A stretch of 64,000 nt of DNA from Pseudomonas abietaniphila (GTDB lineage Bacteria > Pseudomonadota > Gammaproteobacteria > Pseudomonadales > Pseudomonadaceae): positions 62,001-126,000 of the forward strand of contig NZ_FNCO01000021.1 of the NCBI RefSeq assembly GCF_900100795.1. The letters are read 5' to 3'. The translations under genes and the position numbers were made by a program. Positions 8,292 to 16,694 of this stretch are shown here, one piece after another. The notes below the pieces were generated by a model. The model did not search any database and was not told where the DNA came from. It saw only the letters and a list, made by a program, of their open reading frames with translations. Position 1 is the first letter of the stretch. Every line of letters starts with the position of its first letter.

Positions 8292-9230
8292 TCAATATAG
8301 CTTGGTGACGGCCGATCTCCAGTTAGCTATATGAAGTGAATAAACAGCCCTTCCGATGATCAGGTGACTGGGGACAAAGCCCCAATATCGGCTGTCGAGG
8401 CTGTTCGCTCGATTATCACCAAGGACAAAATAGGCGTCAGGTGGGACCACACAACTGATTCCCTGGTCATCGCGGGAACAGCCATTGATGGGGGGGAAAT
8501 CTGACCCTCGTCCAATCTCCTTATTGACTGCGTCTTTCAGCGAATGAAAATAGATTTGACCTATGGAATCTGATTGTTCGTCAGCTTCCGTAGTAAGACC
8601 TGTTTCTTCATCAACATAGGAGTACGTATTGAAATACGTAGGTGATTGTTCTTGGCCGTTCACAATAAGCCGACCATTTCTGTACGCAATGCGATCTCCC
8701 GGAATGCCGATGACACGCTTGATATAAGGTTTCGTATGATCAAGTGGAAATCTAAAAACCAGCACCTCACCCCTGGCCGGAGTTCGTCCATCGCTTACAG
8801 CGGCGTCAACAAAAGGAACGTGAATGCCATAGGTGAACTTGTCAACGATGACAACGTTTCCGACCGCAAGAGTGGGCCGCATCGATGAGGACGGAACAAC
8901 AAATGGTTCGACGACAAGGGCTCGAATCAACAGAAGGGCAAAAGCAAAAGGCATCAGCTCGACAGCAAATGCGATGACACCGCTGGTCAGTCGTGGCTTT
9001 CGGGCTGCTGTGCGCCATCGCTCCATACACCAAACCGGGAATCCCAACAGAGTACTGCACAGCAAGATGCTGGTCGTATCCAGAAACGTGCAAGCGAGGA
9101 AATAGGGGCCAAGGACACCCATGCTGCACCCGACTGAATAAATCCAGTGTGAGCCATTGGTGGCGTATCGTTCGCGACATAGAAGCGGTGCCGCGAGCGT
9201 AAATCCGAGACCCATGACGAACAGGCTCAT
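8292..9230 (-). CDS. lepB: Signal peptidase I
   Basis: Type I signal peptidase that cleaves Sec/Tat signal peptides at the outer face of the inner membrane. Family boxes are clear. SSSMRPT has catalytic Ser116. YIKRVIGIPGD has the general base Lys171. GDNRANSLDSRYWG lies near the C-terminus. N-terminal membrane segments lie around 1-15, 28-70 and 84-105. Length 312 fits the proteobacterial family. The start overlaps the previous stop (ATGA). A second LepB on an accessory element may process element-encoded exported proteins; several lie in this window. Confidence 0.93.
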   Translation of the reverse strand: MSLFVMGLGFTLAAPLLCRERYATNGSHWIYSVGCSMGVLGPYFLACTFLDTTSILLCSTLLGFPVWCMERWRTAARKPRLTSGVIAFAVELMPFAFALLLIRALVVEPFVVPSSSMRPTLAVGNVVIVDKFTYGIHVPFVDAAVSDGRTPARGEVLVFRFPLDHTKPYIKRVIGIPGDRIAYRNGRLIVNGQEQSPTYFNTYSYVDEETGLTTEADEQSDSIGQIYFHSLKDAVNKEIGRGSDFPPINGCSRDDQGISCVVPPDAYFVLGDNRANSLDSRYWGFVPSHLIIGRAVYSLHIANWRSAVTKLY

Positions 9231-9487
9231 AAAATCTTCCCGGTTTTACGGGCAATTGCATACAGGATAAGGCGAATGACGAATATAACTGAAAATGCGC
9301 CGCCTATTATCCACGCTACGACCCGTATGCAGAGCGCGATCACACCTAATGTGTCTGTCCAGAAGAAGGTTGCGATGAAACCAACCAAAGTGCCGAAGCA
9401 CAAGACAAACAAAGCAATGACCCAACCATTCAAGAAAACCTTGAAATTGTATTTGAATCCATCATTAGGGTTTTGTCCGGCAAGCAT
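9227..9487 (-). CDS. Small membrane protein
   Basis: An 86-residue protein with two long hydrophobic blocks (about 16-42 and 47-80), probably three helices. The start is the ATG at 9487, five bases after GGAG. It overlaps both neighbours, sitting between the acetyltransferase-like gene and lepB in one operon. Confidence 0.75.
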   Translation of the reverse strand: MLAGQNPNDGFKYNFKVFLNGWVIALFVLCFGTLVGFIATFFWTDTLGVIALCIRVVAWIIGGAFSVIFVIRLILYAIARKTGKIL

Positions 9488-9489
9488 AT

Positions 9490-10230
9490 TCACTCCGACT
9501 TATTAACTATCCATCCATTTCTATTTCGCCCGCCCACGAACCCGGGAAGGTTTTTAATGAGCAGATCAGAATCATGTGAAGCAGAAACACATCCAAATTC
9601 ATAACTGTAAAAACAAGATAGCTTCTCTACATCATCCTGGAACGTATTCCAAAACGTTACGTACTCTTTTGAGCCGATTTCTGGTTCAGCGTGCTGGTAT
9701 TGAAGCGGGAACGGTTTAAGCGCCATCAAGGCAAATCTAAAATTATCTGAAAGCTCAATCAAAACACGCTCAACCAATAGCTTACTAAGCCCTGCCGATC
9801 TGAAGCCATTCCGGACCTCAAGGCGTTTAACAATAAATATGCTGCCAATTTCCAGAGTAGATGAGAGGTCATAAGCTGCGGTACGTCCCAGCTCAATGAT
9901 TGTCTGTTGTACCGTCTCGCTTATTAAGTCACAGGCTTCGTGCAAGCCTAAGTCAGATCCAGTCCCCTCAGAAAGGATTACCGCCTCCAGGATCGCAATG
10001 GGGAGTGCTTCAGCATCCGCCAGCAACCACGCGGTAGCTGCCTTGCCCACGCAGATTGCAGCCCCGTTAAACAAATCAGAAGAAACGCTGTGCTTCAGGA
10101 CAAGACCGTCACCCAGGTCTACGGACGCTACCTTTCCTTGCAGAAGGGGTATACCGCTGAAGAATCCGTGGGCAGAGAAGCTATGCCAACCGGTTTTCTG
10201 ATGTGTGGGATTTGCGATACGCCTGGTCAT
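9490..10230 (-). CDS. Possible GNAT-like protein
   Basis: A 246-residue protein. The segment around 145-185, with VRNGFRSAGLSKLLVERVL then FALMALKPFP, resembles GNAT motif A (acetyl-CoA binding), but the match is from pattern only. No other catalytic residue is identifiable. The ATG at 10230 is used. A GTG at 10239 overlapping the previous stop is also possible. It is part of the four-gene operon 10482-8292 with lepB and two small membrane proteins. Confidence 0.65.
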   Translation of the reverse strand: MTRRIANPTHQKTGWHSFSAHGFFSGIPLLQGKVASVDLGDGLVLKHSVSSDLFNGAAICVGKAATAWLLADAEALPIAILEAVILSEGTGSDLGLHEACDLISETVQQTIIELGRTAAYDLSSTLEIGSIFIVKRLEVRNGFRSAGLSKLLVERVLIELSDNFRFALMALKPFPLQYQHAEPEIGSKEYVTFWNTFQDDVEKLSCFYSYEFGCVSASHDSDLLIKNLPGFVGGRNRNGWIVNKSE

Positions 10231-10239
10231 TGAAGGCAC

Positions 10240-10482
10240 TCAACGGATATCAGGACCTGAGTCCTCCTGGACGCCAGTTAACCCGGGGCCGGCATCCAGT
10301 ACCTTCGTAACCTGGACAAACGCTACAGCCAACACCAGAAGGGCGCAGCAGACGGCTGCAAACGTGTAGCTAATGTTGCCGAGTTTCGTCCAGACGATCA
10401 GGAAGCACAGCAACGCCAGAGCTGATGGAATCTGACCGATCAAGAACAACGTGCGAAGTGCCCAGAATTTAATTTTCGACAT
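10240..10482 (-). CDS. Small membrane protein
   Basis: An 80-residue protein with two membrane helices (about 9-32 and 38-58) and a short acidic tail. The ATG at 10482 has AGGAG seven bases upstream. First gene of the operon leading to lepB. Confidence 0.75.
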   Translation of the reverse strand: MSKIKFWALRTLFLIGQIPSALALLCFLIVWTKLGNISYTFAAVCCALLVLAVAFVQVTKVLDAGPGLTGVQEDSGPDIR

Positions 10483-10497
10483 GTAAATACTCCTGCT

Positions 10498-10522
10498 GAT
10501 AAGTAACGCGTACACATACTAT
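10498..10522 (-). promoter_or_regulatory. Promoter with shared motif (GCGT variant)
   Basis: Read toward the gene it is ATAGTATGTGTACGCGTTAC. It carries the core TACGCGTTAC and lies about 20 bases before the start of the lepB operon. Confidence 0.6.
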
Positions 10523-10568
10523 CCTAGTATCTCAGGTTTGGCCATCATCGTGAGATCACATCTTTGGC

Positions 10569-10605
10569 AAAAAAAAGCCTCCAGTCGCTTTCGAGGTGGA
10601 GGCTT
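10569..10605 (-). terminator. Rho-independent terminator
   Basis: Minus-strand stem AAGCCTCCA / TGGAGGCTT with a long loop, followed by a T-run. It ends the gene at 10625. Confidence 0.9.
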
Positions 10606-10624
10606 TGAGGAGCAGCAGGAGAAG

Positions 10625-10873
10625 CTAAAGCGGAGAAAAAATCGAGTAGATGCTCACCGCCAATGCGCACGCGCAAAGCACGGAGGTAAGCCAGATGAGA
10701 ATGGTCACATCACGCATTGAGCGATCAGCGAATGCTGTCAATGCTTGCAGCTGGGCCTGGCCGGTAACGCTTTTCACAGTGAAAAGTGCTTTCCGGCGCT
10801 TGATCGCGATAGACAGGATGACAGCCAGTACGACGATCGCGATTCGAAGAATCATGTCAGGGGAAATAGTCAT
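10625..10873 (-). CDS. Small membrane protein
   Basis: An 82-residue protein with an N-terminal membrane helix (about 6-25) and a C-terminal one (57-80) around a basic helical linker. It starts at the ATG at 10873. The ribosome site is weak (GGATGC). Single-gene unit between a shared-motif promoter and a terminator. Confidence 0.68.
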   Translation of the reverse strand: MTISPDMILRIAIVVLAVILSIAIKRRKALFTVKSVTGQAQLQALTAFADRSMRDVTILIWLTSVLCACALAVSIYSIFSPL

Positions 10874-10904
10874 ATAAAGCATCCGTGGTTAAGGTGAGCT
10901 AAAC

Positions 10905-10928
10905 GATACATAACACGTACGTGTAAGG
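10905..10928 (-). promoter_or_regulatory. Promoter with shared motif
   Basis: Read toward the gene it is CACGTACGTGTTATGTATCG. Here the core sits in an ACACGTACGTGT palindrome. A TTGTTT box lies 17 bases before TATGTA, giving a plausible sigma-70 layout with an extended -10. It lies about 35 bases before the start at 10873. Confidence 0.7.
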
Positions 10929-10938
10929 CAAACAAAAA

Positions 10939-11202
10939 TTACTCAGGGTCTATGTTCATTTTTGATGACAGCCCTTGTGTGTCCATCTGTTTCATTGCCG
11001 AAAGAAAGGGATCATCAGGCGTCGTGTCAACGCCCTCGCAATCTGAATGCCCTTGACCCGGCTTTATCAGGCAATAGCGCCCTGCATGCTGGGACTGTGG
11101 CACCTTAATAGCTGCCCTGTTAGTCGACTTATGCGCGAGTAACCCGGCTCCTATTACCAAGCCAGAGGACGCAACGAGGATGACCAGCCAACGCACCCTC
11201 AT
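10939..11202 (-). CDS. Small anchored or exported protein
   Basis: An 87-residue protein with an N-terminal hydrophobic helix (about 5-23), then a short domain with two Cys. The start overlaps the previous stop (ATGA) and has AGGAGG upstream. It forms a pair with the gene at 11199-11672. No family recognised. Confidence 0.72.
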   Translation of the reverse strand: MRVRWLVILVASSGLVIGAGLLAHKSTNRAAIKVPQSQHAGRYCLIKPGQGHSDCEGVDTTPDDPFLSAMKQMDTQGLSSKMNIDPE

Positions 11203-11672
11203 GCCTCCTGATCAACGCCGACGCCGGTGGCCAGGTCAATCATGGTGACAGCCAGCCCAGGACTTGCGAGCCCCTTGGCTGCCAGGCCTTTGATTTGCCC
11301 CGAAAGATATTGCGCGAAGAATCTGTGGGATGCATGTATCCCCTTCTCTTCCCCTCCGTGTTCGGCAACCATAACGCGATGCTCGATCGCTGCATTCAAT
11401 GCAGATTCGATCGCTCCCACCAGCGCCGCAGTGGGCTCATCTTCACTGTGCGTTATCCGCTTGGACTCCAGCCCGGCTACGATTTCGTTGGATAGGAAAA
11501 GGCTGGAGAACCCACTGGCATATGAGCCGTCATAGACAACAATGCCTTCGTCGTGCACAGACAAGACAGTGAAAAATCTGCCCAGCTGGTGGGATGGCTG
11601 ACCGGCGACCTCTAGTAAAGGGGGCGCAACAATTTCGTAGCCTCCTCCCACCTCAAAAAGTGATTTATTCAA
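11199..11672 (-). CDS. Hypothetical protein (TTG start)
   Basis: Unrecognised soluble protein of 157 residues. The start is a TTG at 11672, supported by GGAG seven bases upstream. No in-frame ATG lies near. It is mixed alpha/beta with no recognisable active site. It heads a two-gene unit behind a shared-motif promoter. Confidence 0.7.
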   Translation of the reverse strand: MNKSLFEVGGGYEIVAPPLLEVAGQPSHQLGRFFTVLSVHDEGIVVYDGSYASGFSSLFLSNEIVAGLESKRITHSEDEPTAALVGAIESALNAAIEHRVMVAEHGGEEKGIHASHRFFAQYLSGQIKGLAAKGLASPGLAVTMIDLATGVGVDQEA

Positions 11673-11710
11673 GCCGATGCTCCAATGTAGCTGTGAAAGG
11701 TAAGAGACCT

Positions 11711-11745
11711 ATAATACATAACACGTAGTCGTAATACAGGCAATT
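11711..11745 (-). promoter_or_regulatory. Promoter with shared motif
   Basis: Read toward the gene, TTGCCT is followed 17 bases later by TATGTA, and TACGTGT fills the end of the spacer. This is one of the best matches to a -35 / extended -10 promoter among the shared-motif sites. It lies about 40 bases before the TTG start at 11672. Confidence 0.7.
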
Positions 11746-11904
11746 TTCTCGACCTTGTCCATCGGCCGAACCATGAGCTCCTACATCGCCATGATGTTCC
11801 GATCTGGCTTTGCCCGGACAAAGCGTCGGCGAGCGGCTGGGTAGCCAATGCGATGTCTTCCATGATTCGAGGCCAGCCGCGTGGCCGGTTGCAAAGCTCA
11901 GAAC

Positions 11905-11933
11905 AAAAAACCCACCATCAAAAGATGGTGGGT
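11905..11933 (-). terminator. Rho-independent terminator
   Basis: Minus-strand ACCCACCATC / GATGGTGGGT stem followed by T-run. It ends the unit 12402-11976. Confidence 0.9.
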
Positions 11934-11975
11934 CGGGTGTTGCGTTGCCTTAAAGCGACTCCCTGAAGAGAGTAT

Positions 11976-12134
11976 TTATTTGGGTGTCATTCGTTCGATA
12001 TTGCGGCTTACGCCCTGTTGAACGCGCTGAAACTCGTTTCGAACCGCACACAATGCGCCCACAAGAGGCGCGAAGAAAATGCGTGGTGCTTGCCGTGCAG
12101 CGTTAGCGAACTCAGATCCAAATGAATTATTCAT
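11976..12134 (-). CDS. Small protein, paralogue of the one at 12976
   Basis: A 52-residue protein. Its ATG overlaps the stop region of the upstream membrane protein. Residues 5-35 match the 54-residue protein at 12976-13140 (APRIFFAPLVGA against APRIFIAPVLGA, and preceding Ala-rich helix). The hydrophobic centre could lie on or in a membrane. Function unknown. Confidence 0.7.
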   Translation of the reverse strand: MNNSFGSEFANAARQAPRIFFAPLVGALCAVRNEFQRVQQGVSRNIERMTPK

Positions 12135-12402
12135 CAGCAACCTCTTTGGCCGCCCGATAGAGGCCGAATGCAAGAAATATAAGGTACAACACAGCGTCGG
12201 TCAGAGTGATCACAGAATCCAGAATGGAAAAGATTGCGATCGTCAGAGGCGACAAACTGGCGTTGTTTTCCAGATAGTGGACCAGGTAATTCAACCCCAC
12301 CGCTGGTGCCAAGATTATTAGGAAAATAATTGTACCCACGAAGGTGTGTGCTCCAAATCTTGCGATCGGTAGCCACCAGGGTTTGTTGTGTAGTTTTGAC
12401 AT
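12127..12402 (-). CDS. Small membrane protein
   Basis: A 91-residue protein with two membrane segments (about 18-42 and 55-82). CAGGAG lies just upstream of the ATG. Co-transcribed with the 52-residue protein that follows. Confidence 0.76.
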   Translation of the reverse strand: MSKLHNKPWWLPIARFGAHTFVGTIIFLIILAPAVGLNYLVHYLENNASLSPLTIAIFSILDSVITLTDAVLYLIFLAFGLYRAAKEVADE

Positions 12403-12480
12403 CTGTTACTCCTGAAAGGACCTGGGCGCGGTCATTATTTTTTCCCATAGGCGCACTTGCGAGTAAGCCTAGCCCTCAGA

Positions 12481-12503
12481 GATGCGTAACAGCAGTGTAT
12501 AAA
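12481..12503 (-). promoter_or_regulatory. Possible promoter, degenerate shared motif
   Basis: Read toward the gene it is TTATACACTGCTGTTACGCA, with GTTACGCATC resembling the right half of the shared motif. It lies about 80 bases before the start at 12402. Confidence 0.35.
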
Positions 12504-12552
12504 CGCGATCCATAGAAAGCCAAGCATAGCTTGGCTTTGAAATGCTTACCGA

Positions 12553-12876
12553 TCAGTTTGGACGTGGATTTTTTAGACGGCCTGGGGTGAAGCGCCCGGA
12601 AAACGTGAGCCCTTGTTCCCTTACCATATCGCGGACCTTGATTTTGTTAGGCTTACGCCCGTCTTGTCGGTTCATATCGACATGAAGAGCTTCGACTCGC
12701 AGCAGGAAGGCAATATCCTTCTCGCTAAGTTCGAGCTTCCTCTCCAGCGCTTTGCGATCTGAAAATCGTTTGCCGATTATCTGTGCGCACACCGCGGCGA
12801 GAACTGTACTGGCAAATGCAAAGCAACCGGTGATCAGTGCGGATTGGACAGACGGGTCATTGAGAGCGAGTGCCAT
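12553..12876 (-). CDS. Membrane-anchored small protein
   Basis: A 107-residue protein with one N-terminal membrane helix (about 12-35), a charged helical region and a basic Pro-rich tail. AGGAGA precedes the ATG. No family recognised. Confidence 0.73.
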   Translation of the reverse strand: MALALNDPSVQSALITGCFAFASTVLAAVCAQIIGKRFSDRKALERKLELSEKDIAFLLRVEALHVDMNRQDGRKPNKIKVRDMVREQGLTFSGRFTPGRLKNPRPN

Positions 12877-12942
12877 GTTGGTCTCCTGAAGGATTATCTT
12901 GCTTCAGGTAATGCATGACGCTGAATGATAAACGCGGGGATC

Positions 12943-12966
12943 AAAAAACCCGCCAGGAGGCGGGTT
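12943..12966 (-). terminator. Rho-independent terminator
   Basis: Minus-strand ACCCGCC / GGCGGGT stem with a TCCT loop and six T. It directly follows the small gene at 12976, which supports that gene being real. Confidence 0.9.
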
Positions 12967-12975
12967 CTTTATGAA

Positions 12976-13140
12976 TCATTTCTGCGAGCGAGCTACGCTG
13001 GGTGCCGGATTGTCAGGGTGACCAGCTTTGGCGAACTCAGCCTTGACCGCTTTAATTGCTCCTAGGACGGGAGCAATGAAAATTCGAGGCGCCTCTTTGG
13101 CTGCGCTGACAATTTCCGAGCTGAAAGACGTGGATTTCAT
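12976..13140 (-). CDS. Small protein, paralogue of the one at 11976
   Basis: A 54-residue protein. GAGAGG lies eight bases before the ATG and a terminator directly follows the stop. It shares the core SEIVSAAKEAPRIF-IAP with the protein at 11976-12134 (there SEFANAARQAPRIF-FAP). The two genes lie 0.9 kb apart, so this is probably a local duplication. The C-terminal tails differ. Function unknown. Confidence 0.72.
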   Translation of the reverse strand: MKSTSFSSEIVSAAKEAPRIFIAPVLGAIKAVKAEFAKAGHPDNPAPSVARSQK

Positions 13141-13242
13141 TTGCCTTACCTCTCAATGCAATGATGTTCCTAGGTAGACGTATAGCAAAATTCGCCCCCC
13201 CGAGCAAGCGAGGCCGGCACATTCCGGGCGAACGGGCAAAAT

Positions 13243-13274
13243 AAAAAGCCCGACTCGCAAAAGCGAATCGGGCT
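13243..13274 (-). terminator. Rho-independent terminator
   Basis: Minus-strand AGCCCGATTCGC / GCGAGTCGGGCT stem followed by T-run. It ends the methyltransferase gene. Confidence 0.9.
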
Positions 13275-13306
13275 GGGCGCTACGTTAGCACAGCCTTCCA
13301 TCAAAC

Positions 13307-14785
13307 CTAGATGAAAAGCGCGAGGGAGCCAGTTTTTGGAACCTCGTCCTGTTCCTGGTCATCAGGTTCGGTCGAGGTTACCTCAACAGGCCGTTTACGG
13401 AATTGAATTACGTTGTTGCGTGAACGCATGATTGACTCTCCAATCTCCACACCAACCGAGACAAACATCGGATAATCAACACTTTGACCACATACTTCGT
13501 GGGCTACCGTTTCAGAAAGACCTACGATCATGTCTTCCGGAATCGCTTTAATGCGGGTGTGCTCAACAGCTGTAAAGAGTCGGCTTAGTGTGGAATCAGT
13601 AGGATGCTTTATGAACGGCTCGGTACTCCTACACTTGGAATACCCCCGCCCCACCGAACCGCATCCATCTTCTTCGCCTGTCAGTAGTTGTCTCGCAAAG
13701 CCTTTGCCCGCTGCTTTATCTCGTTCCTCTTTAATCGCCAGATACTCAAATTTCTTCCATCTAGAATCATCCAGTGCAATAGGCTCTAGAATGTCGTTTA
13801 AACAACTTTCACGAACCCTTGTTGCTTTCAGATTATCGAGCGAAAAGGTGTCTGCGTAGCCCGGCGTGACAGCCACAACAACTAGACGCTTACGATGCTC
13901 TAAAGAACCTAAGTCCCATCCATCAAGAACTGTTTCTTGAACTTTATAGCCCAGATGATTGAAGACACTCCGTATTGCTGACATCGAAGCAGTATTAGCA
14001 TACTCGCCGACGTTTTCAATGATAGCAATACACGGATTTGCATGCCTTAACCAGTTTAAATAATCAATGTACAGCGCACCGGCACCATCATGATCCTCTG
14101 CGTACTGCAACTTGTTCTTCGTACGCCCGCTCTTACTTGCCCCTGTACATGGAATGCCAGCTATAAGTAGATCGCATTGCTCCATTTTATCGCTTAAATA
14201 GACATCACGAACATCTGAATGTATAGCGACAGAGTTTTCTTGCCACATGTGTGGATTGTTACGCATTGAAGCGTCGAGATAATCGCTTTCCATTTCGACA
14301 CCGACTTGGATATAAGAACCTACACCGGATCGCAACATTCCAGAGTGGATTGCTCTATCGAGGATACCGGCGCCGTGGAACAAGCTGACTGTTGCGAGCT
14401 TCTCGCCACGTTCAACTTTTTCCTTCAGACGCTTCAGGCGCTCACGAATCCTGGTTTGAATTTGCAGTGCTGTGATCACCAACCGACCGCGACGAAGCGC
14501 GATGCGGACCTTGTAATCGTCCTCAAATACCTCGCGGATCAGATCAGTGCGAAGGTCGAGTACTGGATGTACCACTCCGTTGCGCTCACGCTTTGAAACG
14601 TTGACGCTGTGACCACTGAAATCAAACGGCACCTCGATCAGCTCAAGACGACGCGTGACCTTATCTGCCTTGATCGAGTATTTACTGCCGATATGTACGC
14701 CACCGTGGCTGAGCTTTTTGCCTTCCATCCAGACGCGGGCACGGCCTTTTGATTCACCAATCTTTGCGTTAATGATTGTCGTCAT
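13307..14785 (-). CDS. C5 cytosine DNA methyltransferase-like protein
   Basis: A 492-residue protein with C5-methyltransferase motifs. SLFHGAG (about 134-140) is the AdoMet loop. IPCTGAS (211-217) contains the catalytic Cys213. IENVGEY (256-262) is the ENV motif. DGWDLGSLEHRKRL (288-301) corresponds to motif VIII. Residue 214 is Thr instead of the common Gln after PC. About 130 extra N-terminal residues precede motif I, and the target-recognition region is short. No restriction enzyme gene is adjacent, so it is probably an orphan modifier. The ATG at 14785 follows GGAG. Confidence 0.85.
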   Translation of the reverse strand: MTTIINAKIGESKGRARVWMEGKKLSHGGVHIGSKYSIKADKVTRRLELIEVPFDFSGHSVNVSKRERNGVVHPVLDLRTDLIREVFEDDYKVRIALRRGRLVITALQIQTRIRERLKRLKEKVERGEKLATVSLFHGAGILDRAIHSGMLRSGVGSYIQVGVEMESDYLDASMRNNPHMWQENSVAIHSDVRDVYLSDKMEQCDLLIAGIPCTGASKSGRTKNKLQYAEDHDGAGALYIDYLNWLRHANPCIAIIENVGEYANTASMSAIRSVFNHLGYKVQETVLDGWDLGSLEHRKRLVVVAVTPGYADTFSLDNLKATRVRESCLNDILEPIALDDSRWKKFEYLAIKEERDKAAGKGFARQLLTGEEDGCGSVGRGYSKCRSTEPFIKHPTDSTLSRLFTAVEHTRIKAIPEDMIVGLSETVAHEVCGQSVDYPMFVSVGVEIGESIMRSRNNVIQFRKRPVEVTSTEPDDQEQDEVPKTGSLALFI

Positions 14786-14911
14786 TGTGTTGCTCCAGGT
14801 TGACGACACAGATCCCCTGACGGGGCTGTGCCCGGTCGGGGGAAATGAACATTTCGTTCGCTTTGTGCCTGGGGATGAACAACAGGGCCGTATACGGCTC
14901 AGGCACAGGCA

Positions 14912-14938
14912 TAAAAAAACCTCCGGTGAGCGGAGGCT
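14912..14938 (-). terminator. Rho-independent terminator
   Basis: Minus-strand GCCTCCG / CGGAGG stem followed by seven T. It ends the gene at 14948. Confidence 0.9.
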
Positions 14939-14947
14939 TTTGTTGGT

Positions 14948-15529
14948 TCAGATACTGCGTCGCATGGCGCCAGCGGCCAGCAACATCCTGGCAACGAACG
15001 AACCGACTTCGGTGCCTGGGTCGTAACCCTTCTCGTCACCCGCTTCCCAACGTGCCAGTTCAAATTGCAGATGAGTGAGACGTACGTAGAAGCTTTCCGC
15101 CGGCAGAATTGGCATCCTCAAATACTTGCCGTTGCTCAATGCGATGGCATGCTCATCGCCTGTTTCTGGTATGAGATTATCTGCCGCATGCGCCGTCTGT
15201 TCCTCAGTCCAGCCAAGCTGCCCTGCAATAGCGAAAATGATTTTGTTGCGGCTGACGTCGAACGGCTGCGGCAACGCCGTTCCGTCTTCAAACAGTTCTG
15301 TTAGGTCTGCCTTCACCAGCCAGTGACTCATCGAACCTTCAACAGCGAGCAGTTCGTATTTCAAGCTGGGTAAACGTGAGACTCCACAACAGCGTTCTGA
15401 CAACACACCTACTCGGTCCTGCTCATCCGCTTCCAACATGGAGGACAGTGGGATTGTGGCCATGGCTTGCAACTCCATGCTCTCGTTAACTGCCCAGTAA
15501 GTTTGGTTCGATGGGAAGTATGCGTACAT
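14948..15529 (-). CDS. Hypothetical protein
   Basis: Unrecognised soluble protein of 193 residues. It has no membrane segment and no obvious active site. The ATG is preceded by a weak GAGAA site. It lies between rdgC and the methyltransferase, with its own terminator. Confidence 0.72.
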   Translation of the reverse strand: MYAYFPSNQTYWAVNESMELQAMATIPLSSMLEADEQDRVGVLSERCCGVSRLPSLKYELLAVEGSMSHWLVKADLTELFEDGTALPQPFDVSRNKIIFAIAGQLGWTEEQTAHAADNLIPETGDEHAIALSNGKYLRMPILPAESFYVRLTHLQFELARWEAGDEKGYDPGTEVGSFVARMLLAAGAMRRSI

Positions 15530-15693
15530 GCTGATTCTCGCTTTACCACCCCAAGGGTGGCCTTGAGGTGGGTTGTGGTGGCCATTGCAGCCGTTCGCTA
15601 CGAGAAGTAATGTGGAACACCGATCAGGATGAACAGCTAAACGCGGGGCCCTCGGAGACTGCGAAGTCTAAAATCCCTTCCCTCCGTGATCGA

Positions 15694-16608
15694 TCACTGT
15701 GCAATATCTTCCCCACCAAGCACTTCAATCAGCGCAGGCATGAACTCTTTGATAGTGAGCATGCAGAGGGTGAAGCTCGCATCGAGCTGGCCCAGGGCAT
15801 CGTCACCACCGTCTGCTTCAGCCTGGTCCTGAAGAAGGTCTTCGAATCGAAGCCCCCGAATCGACAGCTGATCGTCGAGGACGAATGACAGCTTGTCCTT
15901 CCATGCCAGCGCGAGCTTGGTCACAACCTTCCCATTGCCTAAGTGGAGTGCAACTTCGTCGCCGGTCAGATCCTGTCGTTTACAGCGGACAATCCCGCCA
16001 TCCTCATGGGTGTCGTGGAGCTCACAGTCATCCAGTATGAAAAAATCTGCTGGCGCTGCATCGGGCTTTAACCAATGCGTCATGGTGGCGCTAACCGCTT
16101 GTTTTACGGTGAGCGGGCGCACTGGAAGGGATCCGATTACTTCCCGCACCGTCGACAGCAGGTCTTCGGCACGTTTTGCGCTCGAACTGTTTACGAAGAT
16201 CAAGCCCAGCTTGGGCGCGATAGCTGCAAAGGTTGAACTGCGGCGGATAAATGCACGGGGCAAAAGAGCCTGAATCACTTCGTCCTTGATCTGGTCGCGC
16301 TCCTTTTTGTAGACCTTGCGCTGCTGCTGCGTTTCGATCTCTTCCACCTTGTCCCGGACCTCATCCAGGACAACACTGCTCGGGAGGATCCGCTCTTCTT
16401 TTCGGGTCGAGATGAGCATGAACTCACCACTTTGATGCACTAGCGGTGCTTCCTCCCCCTTCCCAAATGGCGCAGTGAAACCGTAGGTAACCTGTTCTTG
16501 AGAGGCACAAGCACGGGCCCGTTTGCTCCCCAGCGCCGACTCAAGATCCACAGTATTGAGTTCGATGTCTTGCGTTAGACGGTAAACGAGCAGGTTTTTG
16601 AACCACAT
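15694..16608 (-). CDS. rdgC: Recombination-associated protein RdgC
   Basis: RdgC forms a DNA-encircling dimer that binds double-stranded DNA and restrains RecA. The N-terminus MWFKNLLVYRLT is the family signature and the length of 304 matches the family. The C-terminal FTLCMLTIKEFMP region is also typical. AGAGGA lies eight bases before the ATG. On a plasmid it probably tunes recombination; rdgC copies are known on large plasmids and phages. Confidence 0.95.
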   Translation of the reverse strand: MWFKNLLVYRLTQDIELNTVDLESALGSKRARACASQEQVTYGFTAPFGKGEEAPLVHQSGEFMLISTRKEERILPSSVVLDEVRDKVEEIETQQQRKVYKKERDQIKDEVIQALLPRAFIRRSSTFAAIAPKLGLIFVNSSSAKRAEDLLSTVREVIGSLPVRPLTVKQAVSATMTHWLKPDAAPADFFILDDCELHDTHEDGGIVRCKRQDLTGDEVALHLGNGKVVTKLALAWKDKLSFVLDDQLSIRGLRFEDLLQDQAEADGGDDALGQLDASFTLCMLTIKEFMPALIEVLGGEDIAQ

Positions 16609-16694
16609 AAATTGATCCTCTTTTGGCAGGTGTGTGCGTCCGGACCGCGGGCGAGTGCCTGCGGTCGGTAAGCGGTAGGTAAATTGGGATGTAG

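Noticed and set aside
11669..11863. Minus-strand frame of 64 codons
   Set aside because: It runs through the shared promoter motif and has no ribosome site.
15568..15888. Plus-strand frame antisense to rdgC
   Set aside because: Shadow of rdgC, with no ribosome site.
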